DNA of 64,000 bases from Sanghuangporus weigelae (lineage: Eukaryota; Basidiomycota; Agaricomycetes; Hymenochaetales; Hymenochaetaceae), in NCBI GenBank assembly GCA_033182465.1, contig CP137320.1, positions 2,480,001-2,544,000 on the forward strand, written 5' to 3'. The notes beneath the pieces were generated by a model that saw nothing but the letters and a program-made list of their open reading frames with translations, was not told the DNA's origin and ran no database searches. The position numbers and the translations under genes were made by a program. This document shows, in pieces, positions 10,246 through 22,692 of this stretch; position 1 is the stretch's first letter, and every line of letters begins with the position of its first letter.

Positions 10246-12041
10246 TTACCAGCCCATCCCTGTCCTATTCCCATTTCTCGAGCTTCCAGGCGCACCATTA
10301 ATATTACCGAATGCATTCCAACTCCCAGCCGTAGCCGAAGCCGCAGCCCCATCCGCATTCCCTAAATTTCTTTTAAAGGGTCTTACGGGCATCCCATTAT
10401 TCCTGTCATGCACGATAAGCTTAAGCGCGGATCCCAGATGGTTGGGGTACACGGCGGGACTGTTGCGCGCGCGCAGCTTGGCTTCGAACCGCGCGACTTT
10501 GTCTTGTGGGCCGAGGAGGTTGAAAGTGTTCTTCTAATCCACAACAAAAAAAGAAGGAAGTTGACCAGTTATTTAAGTTATCATCATACTTCAAAGGAAG
10601 AAAAGGACGTACTTGGAGATTTGCCATCCGAACTGCACGCGCTTCATCGCGCATCTTCATCAGCTCTTTTCGGCGTGCCAGTTCTTTAACCCTACGTCCA
10701 AGTAAGTCAATTCATTCTCTATAGCAGCCATCATCAAAGAAAGAAAGAAAGAATGAAACAAACAAACCTCGAGTCCGAACCAGCCCTCGCTGTAGGCGTC
10801 CCAGTCTTGAACAAGCTATTATATATATCCGGGCTCGTCAAATCAACATCAGACGTCTTCGGAGCTGGGGGTTTGCGAGGAAGAGACGTATGAAGCGGTA
10901 AGTCACTAGGATTCGCGGTGCTAATACTCGCAGATGGCCCGGCCTTTGCGGTTCCAACAGCCGCAGCGGGAGCAGGAGCGGAGACCGAAGGGGTTGAGAC
11001 TCCCGAAGAAGGTGCTGTGGACGTAACGCCAGCGAGGGTCTTGTTCTTCTTGATTGGAGGTAGTTTACGGATTTTAAAGGGTGGAAGTGTGGACGGTGCG
11101 CCTTCTTTTGGTTGGCTTGCCTGAGCAGATGCAGTGGATGATGATTGCGCAGGCGCCCCAGTTGCCCCTGATTGAGTATCAGGCGGAGGGTTAGCTTCTG
11201 AGACCGTCTCCCGCCGCCTCTTAGTGCCCGCTTTCGCGTCACCAGCAGTCCCAGCAGGAGGTGCACCAGCAGAAGCAGGAAGCTTCCTCTCATCCTTGAT
11301 CATTATCTCCCCAATCCCACCTCCTTTCTCCTTGGCGCCCTTCCCTCTTCCCTTCGTACCTTTCTTCCCCGCAGCACTCTTCCTCGCTGGCGGAGAGTCA
11401 TCAACAACGAAGTCCTCGTCATCTTTGTCATCCTGCTTCTTCCCAGCATCGACGTAATCGTCGTCTTCGTCTGAGTAGATCGCCATGGTTTTCTTCTTGA
11501 AGCTGCGCCGACGCGAATAAGGACCGGGCACGGGTGTCGGTGCACGATCTGGGATGTCGATGTCCATCATGTCGTTTTGGGGTGAACGATTGATCACGTT
11601 CACGTTCTCGTTGTCTTCGAAGAGTTTGTCCGGATCCGGAGCGTTTGATTGACTCGTGCTGCTGCGTCTGCGCCTGAGGCTCGGTCGCCTTCGTGCGCGC
11701 TGTTCTGTGATTGGATCAAGTAACTTGAGCCATCATGCAACCACAGGAAAGCTGACCAGATGTACCAGGTTCGATATCCTCCTCTTCCTCTACCTCGCTT
11801 TCAGGAGGAGACTCGTAGTCGTCCTCGTCCTCGTCGCTGACCACTTTCCGGCGTGATTTTCTGCGCGATGCGGACGAAGGCTCAGCTTTCTATACATAAA
11901 TATCACAAGTATGCGGCGTGAGTATGTGAAACTAATGCTAAACGTGAAATTATAAGGTCAACTCTGAATATGTTATCGTACCTCGTTGGTTGATCTCTTT
12001 CGGATTTTGCTCGGCTTGACGTTCGATTTCGTTGCGGGCAT
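10246..12041 (-). CDS. Unrecognised, low-complexity, probably nuclear protein
   Basis: Five exons (11982-12041, 11766-11889, 10768-11704, 10613-10691, 10246-10533) give 495 residues in phase throughout. I do not recognise a domain. The N-terminus is very basic (MPATKSNVKPSKIRKRS), followed by an acidic run (DEDEDDYESPPESEVEEEED), an Arg cluster (EQRARRRPSLRRRRSS) and long Lys/Pro/Ser/Ala stretches. The two short 3' exons look more constrained: VKELARRKELMKMRDEARAV, then NTFNLLGPQDKVARFEAKL, AVYPNHLGSALKLIVHD and RNNGMPVRPFKRNLGN. Alternating basic and acidic blocks suggest a chromatin- or RNA-associated protein, but this is composition only. It diverges from mitochondrial PheRS with only 161 bp between start codons. 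Confidence 0.75.
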
Positions 12042-12202
12042 ATCTTTGAATATGGCGTTCATCAATGATTACGGAAGTGGTCAAGTAGCATAGTAGGTTG
12101 AGGGGTGACGAAGAATAATGTGACCCTCCGCGTCCTCGATGGTCACAATCACACTCTCCGCTCCGGGCAAACCTGAATGAAGGCTGAATTACTTTGGGCA
12201 CG
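12042..12202. promoter_or_regulatory. Compact divergent promoter, unknown nuclear gene / mtPheRS
   Basis: Only 161 bp separate the two start codons, so both genes very likely share one bidirectional promoter. No specific factor site is evident to me. Confidence 0.5.
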
Positions 12203-13777
<1,575 letters not shown>

Positions 13778-13996
13778 TTGCAAAGAATATTAGTATGTAA
13801 CGGAGGGGGAGAAACTATGCGTTGAATTCGTAGGGATATTGAAGCACAGAGATCGCGCGAACATGTGTGTGTGTGTGAGAGGGAGATTGCCAACCACCGT
13901 CAACTACCTTCTAGAGAGTAGCGTAACGTCTATGAAGTCCATACAGCGTACAGAAGCTATGAAGACGCAGACTCAGACTCAGATGAGGAAGGCAGC

Positions 13997-14982
13997 TCAT
14001 GAAGGCGGCTCGGAGGCCACCCCGACCTGCGCAGCCCGCAACGTCCTATCCTTAATCGTATATCCCGTCTTCTGGCAATCGATGACGGTTCCGGGCTTCC
14101 TGCCCGGAATTGGCGCCTGGTAGAGCGCCTCGTGGCGGTTCGGATCGAACGCATCGCCCGTCGGATCGAAGGGCTTCACGCCGTACTTGAAGAGCGTCTG
14201 CAACAGAAGGCGGTGCGTCATCTCGACGCCGTGGTGCAGCTCGCGGAGGTAATCTGAGGCGGATTTCGTCGTCGGTGTTGTTGACGATGCGTCCGATGAT
14301 AGTGTCGAGGAAGATGAAGGAGCAGAAGATGATGATGAAGCCTCGGACTCGGAGGAAGACGCAGATTGGGAAGCAGCGGCGGATACGTCGTTCGTCTCCG
14401 CCTCAGACGGTTTCAGAGCGCTCTCCGGGACGGACTTGAGCGCGAGCGAGAGCACGTCAACTGTCTCCAGCAGGTCGCCCGCGAAGCGCGTTATAGCGAA
14501 ATCCTTCGTTTGTTCCTTCTCCCTCGCAGCGTTTCGCTGGAGGTTGAGGAAGTCGGCTTGTAGATAGCGTAATCGACTCTGTTCAGTAAGGGTAGTCAGC
14601 AAAAAGGCCTAAAGTGAATCTGTGTGGTACGCACTGTGAGGTCGGCGACATCGTCCTCTTTTGATTTGAGCTTCTTCAAGCAGTCCGAGTGAGCGTCTTC
14701 GCCATTCTGCTGGCTCTGCGCAGAATCGCTCTCCTCTTTTGAGCTGCTTCCCTCCTCTCTTTTCTCGCTTTCAGTCTCGACACTCTCACCAGACTTCTTC
14801 TTCTCTTCAGTCCCATTCCCATTCTCATTCTGCTCCTGCTCCTGTTGTGTCGAATAGTGTCTTATTAACCCAGAACGGGGAGCAAGCGCACGCGCCGCAT
14901 GAGCGCGAGACAAGGAGAGATGAGCAGACCGCCGAGCCGCAGTGCACTGATGAAAAAGAGAGACTGCTGCTGTTCTGCTCAT
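13997..14982 (-). CDS. MGE1: Mge1, mitochondrial GrpE nucleotide-exchange factor
   Basis: Nucleotide-exchange factor of mitochondrial Hsp70 (protein import, folding). Two exons (14635-14982, 13997-14578) give 309 residues. Presequence: MSRTAAVSLFHQCTAARRSA, with ALAPRSGLIRHYS at the likely cleavage region. A charged helix follows, then the GrpE core: RLRYLQADFLNLQRNAAREK, FAITRFAGDLLETVDVLSLA, VEMTHRLLLQTLFKYGVKPF, DPNRHEALYQAP and the beta-domain end KPGTVIDCQKTGYTIKDRTL. Between the long helices and the beta domain lies an atypical Ser/Ala-rich insertion of roughly 45 residues (near residues 175-225) that makes the protein longer than usual. A Glu/Ser-rich linker also follows the presequence. 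Confidence 0.94.
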
Positions 14983-15198
14983 TATTTAATCACCAGCAGC
15001 GTCGAGGTGAACTGAAGGCAAATGTCGCCAGCAACTCAGATCCAAATTTTTGTTGTATAATGTGATTACGGCATCAGATGTATTTGTCATTCATGAGCTC
15101 ATGCTTGGAACTGGAACTGGAACTGGAACTGGAGATGCGAGAATAATAACGGACGACTGCGACGACCTCGAGATTCAAATTTTCGAGGATACATGTAG
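14983..15198. promoter_or_regulatory. Divergent promoter region, MGE1 / C1-THF synthase
   Basis: A 216-bp gap between MGE1 and the upstream ATG of C1-THF synthase. It includes a hexanucleotide CTGGAA tandem repeat (about 15106-15132), close to the C1-THF synthase start. Confidence 0.45.
15106..15132. repeat. (CTGGAA)n microsatellite
   Basis: About four and a half copies of a 6-nt unit (tggaac) lie in the 5' region of the C1-THF synthase gene. Confidence 0.85.
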
Positions 15199-15237
15199 AT
15201 GGGCATCAGCACAACAAGATTAATCCTCGTACGCACG

Positions 15238-18200
15238 ATGGCTTCCTCTGCACCGACGACGGCCAACATCATAGATGGCACCGCTCTCGCAAAGTATGTG
15301 TTTAGCTGAAATACTCATGCATTCTCATTGATTGGACAGATCGATCCGGGACACCGTCGCACAGAAAATATCATCTCTCAAATCTACATACCCGCGCTTC
15401 GCACCGCAGCTCGCCATCATCCAGGCCGGCGCGCGCCAGGACTCTTCGATCTACGTGCGCATGAAGGCCAGAGCCGCGGCGGAAGTGGGCATCAAGGTCA
15501 AACATGTCAACCTCCCTGCCGAAACGAGCGTGGAGGAAGTCGTCGAGCAGGTGAGGCTGTTGAACGAGGATGACGACGTTAGTGGGATTCTGGTGCAGCT
15601 CCCGCTGGGTGAACGTGTCGGTGCGGACGGGGAGAGGAAGGTCACGGAGGCTGTTAGTCCTGAGAAGGACGTCGATGGGTGCGTTTACCTCCTCATCTTT
15701 TCTTTTTAACAGAGAAATAATTTGGTAGATTCAACGCGTATAACATCGGACGTTTGGCGTCCAAAGCCTCCGATCCGTTGTTCTCACCGTGTACGCCGGC
15801 GGCATGCATAGCGCTCCTCGAGGCCACCGGCGTGGAAATCTCAGGATCGAACGCTGTAGTCCTCGGGCGCAGCGACGTCGTTGGCAACCCCGTCGCGGCG
15901 ATGCTCCGTAAGAAGGACGCGACTGTCACTCAATGCCATAGTCGTACCAAGAACGTACCCGAGATCGTGCGTAAACTCAGAATATAAACATCGCAGTACG
16001 TACGGTCTGATATTAATTGCGTTCTTCAGCTCAAAACGGCGGACATCGTGGTAGCTGGTATCGGTAAAGCCGAATTCGTGAAGGGCGAATGGCTCAAGCC
16101 AGGTTGCATAGTCATCGACGTCGGGATTAACTACATTCCAGGTCTGTTCTCTCTCCTACACTACTTCAACGTTTCACTGAATTGATCTCAATCCCTAACA
16201 AAGATGCCTCGAAGAAATCCGGCCAACGTCTAGTCGGCGACGTGGACTTCACCTCCGCCTCCCCAGTCGCGTCGTACATCACACCCGTACCGGGTGGAGT
16301 GGGCCCAATGACAGTAGCGATGCTCATGTCCAACACATTCGCAGCCGCCGAGCGCCTCTTCCTCGCCTCGCGCTCCAGACGCGTCAAGCCCCTCCCACTA
16401 ACGATCCTTGACAAAGTGCCCAGCGACATCGAGGTCGCCATGTCGCAGACACCCAAACCCATCACTACACTCGCCTCCGAGGTCGGCCTGCACGCGGACG
16501 AGCTAGAGAGCTACGGGAAGTACAAGGCGAAGGTGGACTTGAAGGTGCTCCAGCGGTTGGCGCACAGGAGGGACGGGAGGTACGTCGTCGTCTCCGGGAT
16601 CACGCCGACGCCGTTGGGAGAGGGCAAGTCGTCGACGACGATCGGGCTCGCGCAGGCCATTGGAGCGCATTTGGGGAGACCGGCGTTCGCGTGTGTGCGC
16701 CAGCCGAGTCAGGGCCCGACGTTTGCGATTAAAGGCAGTACGGCCGGTGGCGGATACAGTCAGGTCATTCCGATGGATGAGGTGGATTCATTTTGTCTTC
16801 ATCTGGAGTCAATGGCTGATTTTTATTTATTTATTTTAGTTCAACCTGCATCTTACTGGAGATATCCACGCCGTCACTGCTGCGAACAACTTGCTCGCCG
16901 CTGTCTTGGATGCACGTATGTTCCACGAGGCCACTCAATCCGACAAGGTAGCGTATTCAAATACCAGTTATCCAAATGATAAATAAACATATTGAATTCC
17001 CTTGCCAGGCACTATACAACCGCCTCGTCCCAAGCGTCAAAGGCAAACGCGTATTCGCCCCTCTCATGCTCAAGCGCCTCCAAAAACTCGGGATCGACAA
17101 GACGGACCCAAACAGCCTCACGCCCGAGGAGATCACGCGCTTCGCGCGGCTGGACGTCGACGCGGAGACCATCACCTGGAACCGCGTCATCGACACGAAC
17201 GACCGCTTCCTCCGCAAGATCACCATCGGCAAAAACCCGACGGAGCAGGGACAAGAGAGGGACACGGGGTTTGATATCTCTGTGGCGAGCGAGTGTATGG
17301 CCGTGCTGGCGCTGACGACGGGGTTGAGGGATATGCGCGAGCGCCTCGGCGCGATGGTTGTTGCGACGAGTAAGCGGGGCGAGTCGATCACGGCGGATGA
17401 TGTGGGTGTCGGAAGTGCGCTTGCAGTGCTTATGAAGGACGCGATCAAGCCGAATCTCATGCAGACTCTCGAGGTTCGTCTTCTTCTCTCAGTGCTAAAT
17501 TAATCTTGAATGAACATGTACGCGTCTAGGGAACGCCCGTATTCGTACACGCCGGGCCCTTCGCGAACATCGCACACGGGAACTCCTCCATCCTCGCCGA
17601 CCAAGTCGCGCTCAAGCTCGCCGGGACGGAGCCGGGCGACTGCGCCTCTTCCTCCGGGTTCGTGCTCACCGAGGGCGGGTTCGGCGCGGACATGGGCATG
17701 GAGAAGTTCTGCAACATCAAGTGCCGCGTGAGCGGCCTGAAGCCCGACGCGACTGTCATCGTCGCCACCACGCGCGCGCTCAAGATGCACGGAGGCGGGC
17801 CCGAGGTGACGCCTGGCAATCCCCTCCATGAGACGTACACGACGGAGAACTTGCAGATCCTCCGTGAGGGGTGCAAGAACCTCGCGAGACATATCGTCAA
17901 TTCGAAGAAGTTTGGGATTAAGGTTGTCATTGCGATTAATAAATTCGTGTTAGTCCTTCCTGCCCTTCCTCTCTTACTTATTTTGTCATGGACGAAAGGA
18001 GCTGACGAAATCACCTCAACACAGCTCCGACACGCCCGCCGAACTCGAGCTCATCCGGCAAGAAGCGCTCGCCGCAGGTGCAGACGAAGCCGTCGTCTCG
18101 AACCACTGGGCGCGCGGCGGCGCCGGCGCACTCGACCTCGCCCGCGCCGTCGTCAGCGTCTGCGAGTCCAGCGAATCTCACTTCCGATTCCTATACGAGA

Positions 18201-18779
18201 CAGACAAGCCCATCGTGGAGAAGATCGAAGTCATCTGCAAGGAGATATACGGCGCGGATGGCGTGGAGCTCAGCGAGGCTGCACAGAAGCAGGTTGAGAC
18301 GTACACGAAGCAGGGATATGCTGGTTTGCCCAGTGAGTCTTTTTTTTTTTTGGCCCTTGTAACTTTGTTGGATCGTTTACTTATTCTGCCCTCGCTTCCA
18401 GTCTGCATGGCGAAGACGCGATTCTCGTTCTCGCACGACCCGAAGCTCAAGGGCGTCCCCTCAGGTGCGTTATCGCAGGAATATCAATCGGAATACAATA
18501 CTCACTCAAAGCAACATTATTATGTCTTTTCTTTTCTTTAAACAGGCTTCACGATTCCCATCCGCTCTGTACGTCTCGCAGCAGGAGCAGGTTTCCTATA
18601 CCCTCTTCTTGGAGACATACAGACTATGCCTGGACTTAATACCCGTCCTGGTACACCTTGAACTTCAAGAACTTTTCTCCCGGAGCAGAAGATTGCTGAC
18701 GGAGGTATCGTAAACATGTCGGGATTCTGGGAAGCAGGCTTGGACCCGGAAACAGGATCGCGCCGTCGGTCTTTTCTGA
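15238..18779 (+). CDS. ADE3: Trifunctional C1-tetrahydrofolate synthase
   Basis: Interconverts one-carbon units on folate: methylene-THF dehydrogenase and methenyl-THF cyclohydrolase (N-domain), formate-THF ligase (C-domain). Eleven exons: 15238-15293, 15340-15678, 15729-15966, 16030-16141, 16204-16781, 16840-16947, 17009-17473, 17530-17948, 18025-18332, 18402-18464, and 18546 onward. Signatures: [106 protein letters not shown] (ATP loop) and [20 protein letters not shown]. The 3' end is unclear: exon 11 hits a stop at 18659-18661 after [12 protein letters not shown] downstream stretch, [11 protein letters not shown] (18723-18756), resembles the usual C-terminus, and an AVGLF-stop lies one frame away, ending at 18779. 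A second in-frame ATG at 15199 would add MGISTTRLILVRT, a possible mitochondrial presequence. Confidence 0.93.
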
Positions 18780-19573
18780 TCGCGGATCGCATATATCGTA
18801 TATTGTGCACTGTGTCTCGTCAAGAAAGAAGAAAGAGAACAAGAAATGGAAAGAAAAGAATATCTCGCCGCTTTGTGTTCTTGTACAAGAATCTTTCGCG
18901 CATCACCACCCCACACCGCATCGCACTTGCCGTTCTCAACAACGCACCCGGCTGCACTTTCAACAAGGCACATCAAGAGACCATCGCATCGTCTATACAG
19001 TACGCCCTGCATTATCTTTTAGAAGAAGCACGACTCTCAACTATTCAGTATCCTTCACACCTCCGCTGCTGTGCTGTGTCCTTTTTACTACTACTGTACT
19101 GTAGAAGGCCCTCTAGATTGATCTAGATTGGATTTATCCTCATCGCACTGCAACTCTACTTACAGGCTCACGTTCCCCATGCGATTTAACTCTCTTCCGA
19201 CTCTTTGCCCCTCAACAACCTCTTTTCCTGATTCTGATTTGACGCATGTGCACCCTAACGTTCAACCGCGTACACCCGATGCTTTTTTTTTCTTTCTTTC
19301 TTGTTTTGATCCCAACCCTCTTTTGATGGTGCTCGTGTGTCGATTTTCAACCATCCCATCCAATGCTAACTTATTCGTATTTTTCTCAAAGTGATGTTTT
19401 CCTCTTTTTGTCGTAGGTAGGCGGTAGATCGCAAAAAGATAAACCAAAGAAGAGAGAGATGAAAAGCAAGAAGGAGTTGACTGCAATCAATCTCCATTCG
19501 GTGTGGGTATGATTCCAATTTCTCGTATTGTCAAACCAAGACAGGATGTAAGTACGAATGCTAATTAGAATCC
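18780..19573. other. Intergenic, convergent 3' regions
   Basis: Pyrimidine-rich sequence between the C1-THF synthase and PNGase-type genes, with poly-T runs near 19280. The ORFs here are short and lack splice-compatible partners. Confidence 0.5.
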
Positions 19574-22039
19574 CTAAGCACCCTGAGCATCCCCATTCCC
19601 CGAGCTCGCCCTCAACTTCACCCCAGGGAACCTAACCGCCTCACCCACAAACACCCGCTGCTCTCCTCCCCCCTCCTCCTCTCCCTCCTCTCCTCCGGTC
19701 AACGCAGGAGCGGGGGCGGGAGCGGGAGCGAGCGACCCGCCCTGCACGTCCCGCACAACCACATTCAGCGCCGCATCCACGGAGCGCGTGAACGTGTTCC
19801 CCTGCGTGTCGGCGTAGGCGAGCGTGTTGTTGGAGGTGCCGTTCCCCGTGTTGCCCGTGCTGGCGATGGTGAAGAACCCGCCTGCGAGCTGCCGCTCCTC
19901 TATCGTCGATCCCAGAAGGAAGGGCGCGGGCAGGAGCGTGCGGCCGTACCCGTGGTCGAAGAACGCCGAGACTGTTTGTGATGTATGGAATGAGTGCGCG
20001 TGATTTCTTTTTCTTTTTCTGTTATTCGATTGAGAGAGAGACGTACATTGTGAGCCGTCGGAATTGAGGATGGTGAAGTTGATGTTGAAGGGGTACGAGA
20101 ACGTGTCTGTCACCGCCGGGACGCCGTTATGCGTGGACGACACCGTGCCGTTCGACAGCTGGAACACGTTCTACAAAACTATCTCAGTACAAATATAAAA
20201 CAACGTCACTAACCCCCAAACAAGAGCAAACCTGAACAGCCGTATCCTGCAAATAATTCTGCGTATTCGAATACGCCAACTGCTGCCCCACAACCACGCT
20301 GTTCACATCCCCACTCCCGCTGACGACAGTAGCCTCAATCCGCACGCTCCGGCTCGCCGACACAGTGACGTTCACATCGCCGTTCTCGCCCACGCTCCCG
20401 CTCGTCTGCGTGATAGCGAACGGCTGCGCGTCGTAGAGCGTGATGTTCCCCGTCGTCTGCGCCTCGCTGCTCGGGTCGGTCACGACCTGCACGAGGCCGG
20501 AGACGAACCAGTTGGCGTTGATCGCGCGGTCCGACTCGGCGGAGGCGACGTCCAGTGTGAAGTTGTGCGGCTCGCCATCGGCGAGGAGCGGAGCGAAGGG
20601 AGTCAGGTCGAGCACGTAGGTTGGTAGATCGATAGCGCCGTACGAAGTTATCGGTCTACATTGGGGAGAAAGAATCGTTATGGTTATCGAGTCATTTAAA
20701 CGCAGAAGTGCTGACCTCCAAGCAGTAGGGACGATCCCTCCCGTGAAGATAACCGCATACGGGAACGCAACGCCCGCAAGGACACCGTCAATGAGGAGCC
20801 TCACTTCTCTGAACGGTCCATCTCCAAAAGTCGTCCCGTCAGGAAGATCGCCCAAGAACTCGTTCGCGGTGTTGAAATACCAGAACTCCTCATTTCCATT
20901 ACCCGACGCGAAGAGCTCGGCGTATACCTCGATGGTGTTCTTTGGGAACGTTACATTCAACTGAAAAATAAAAGTAAAATCAGTGGATGCAGGGTTGGGG
21001 AACTAAGGACGAGTTGTTGAAACTTACGGATGTAGCTGGCGGGACTGACGGCGCGTTATCGTCCGGACTTGACCCCGAATTCGCAGAGATGGGCAAGATC
21101 AAGTCTGCCTTCTTCGCAGGAGGATGTTCAGGAGAAGACGCGAAGAACGTCGCCGATACAGTTGCTATGTGTATCCGAATTCACACCATTAACAAACCCC
21201 ATCCCGAATATACGGTATAAGAAAGAAAGCTCACAAGCATATTGTCCGTCTAACCCTTCCTGAAGCAGGTTATCAAGCTCGAATACGAATTCTCCGGGAG
21301 AAGAGAAAAGCGGGATAAAGCGCGTAACATCCTTGAGATACGTCCATATAATTCCGTCGCCCCTCGTTGGTTCGGGAGTCGATGTCCGCCAGACTACAAA
21401 ATCTGTCGATACGAATTGATGAAGGGTAACTTGAGGCCACTCACTTTCGGTATTTTGGAAGGTGAAGATTCCAAGACGGTCGAACTGAGTCTATGGATTT
21501 AAATAAAGGAGAGAAAATAAGGCAGTATCAATATATCGTATCCGAGCTTCTCCTCAAACGAGGAAACGTACTCCATTCGAAGTAACCGTGAGGTTCAAAC
21601 TGATACCCGCCCATGATCCCACTTCTCCGCAATCAGTCGGAGGCCTGGCATTTCGTTAACATATTGAACCAGACACAAAACTAGAATACGTACGTGAAGT
21701 TCGCAATTGCCGGACTTATACAACAAACAAACAATCCAAAAGTCAACTACGAGCTTTCCTCTCGAGCAAACCGATGCGCGTTCAAAGCACTCACGCTCCA
21801 AAAGAGTTCCCAAACGTATGCCTACTACGAGCGATTAGACAAGAGCTGAAAGTGAACAGAAAGAAGAGTCGGTTGCAGACGCACTCGATGAGGACCTGAG
21901 TACACTGCTCCGCGTCTGCAGGCAGCGGAGGCGGCTGCGCGACTTGGAAGTCCACCAGGACAGCAGCGCGCGCTAGTTCCCACTGGCAGACCGCCTCGAA
22001 AGTGCACGCCAAACCCAGTGTGTGGAGAAGAGAACGCAT
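19574..22039 (-). CDS. Secreted peptide-N-glycosidase A-type amidase
   Basis: Fungal relative of PNGase A (peptide-N4-(N-acetyl-beta-glucosaminyl)asparagine amidase A), which releases N-glycans from glycopeptides, probably in the secretory route or outside the cell. Eleven exons (21885-22039, 21795-21821, 21694-21714, 21572-21644, 21445-21490, 21235-21393, 21028-21164, 20716-20960, 20232-20655, 20047-20170, 19574-19971) give 602 residues, all in phase. The N-terminus MRSLLHTLGLACTFEAV is a likely signal peptide. Typical blocks: TPPTDCGEVGSWAGISLNLT, QFDRLGIFTFQNTEIWRTST, IIWTYLKDVTRFIPLF, EEFWYFNTANEFLGDLPDGT, FREVRLLIDGVLAGVAFPYA, FTGGIVPTAWRPITSYGAID. Many N-x-[ST] sites fit secretion. Exons 2 and 3 are only 27 and 21 nt. 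The C-tail carries an Ala-Pro repeat and a Glu/Gly run. Confidence 0.88.
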
Positions 22040-22692
22040 CCTTTTCGCAGTCGTGCCAAGAAATGAGATACTAGTATCAGTCCTCCTGCTAGCGCAGTCA
22101 ACTAGCTAGACGCCAGAGCCCAAGGGGTGACTGAGGGCGCGAAGCGCAGTGAGAGCGATGTGCAGTATATAAGAGCCAGCATATGTGCGTGGGTTCGTGG
22201 ATACGCGAAGCTAGCTCGCGACCCGGATGCTTCTGAATCTTGCCTTGTATTGTCATCAGACGCCCGGACTGCAAGGTAGCGAAGCAGCGAATGATGTTTG
22301 CAAGTGGATCATGATATCGCAGTTACAATGGTACGCATATGACTGTCGGTCGCAGTTGACGGCGATGGACATTTTAATATTCTCGTTTCGATGAACAGTC
22401 TCGAAACTCATCCGATGAATAGGAACGTTGAGTGTGGGATCAATCAGTGCCAGTCGAGAAGGAAGTGTTTCTCAAAGCCATAAATGCTTCATCGTCGTCT
22501 TGTATTTTCTTCTCATCGTACAAGTTATTGTTCCTTGATATTCGCAGGAAGTTACAGAGAGGAGTGTGATGAGCAACCTGGCTCAGGCAAGGAATTAATA
22601 TTGAAAACATATCATATGCACGCACAGATGCACATCCAAAGCCCAAACATAACTCACAACCACCTCGCAAAAAGAAAGAAAATTGCAGACCC
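22040..22692. other. Intergenic, upstream region of the PNGase-type gene
   Basis: Holds the promoter of the minus-strand PNGase-type gene and the 3' end of the Pmp3-domain gene. A TATATAAG string lies near 22165 on the plus strand. No exon chain is supported. Confidence 0.45.

Noticed and set aside
10838-11293. 151-codon minus-strand frame overlapping the unknown nuclear gene
   Set aside because: Alternative frame of a low-complexity Ser/Pro/Ala exon; Leu/Arg-rich composition is the expected shadow of that repeat-like coding.
17012-17315. Overlapping open frames on both strands inside the formate-THF ligase region
   Set aside because: They are high-GC shadows of the real coding frame; splice phases and motifs support only the plus-strand C1-THF synthase frame.
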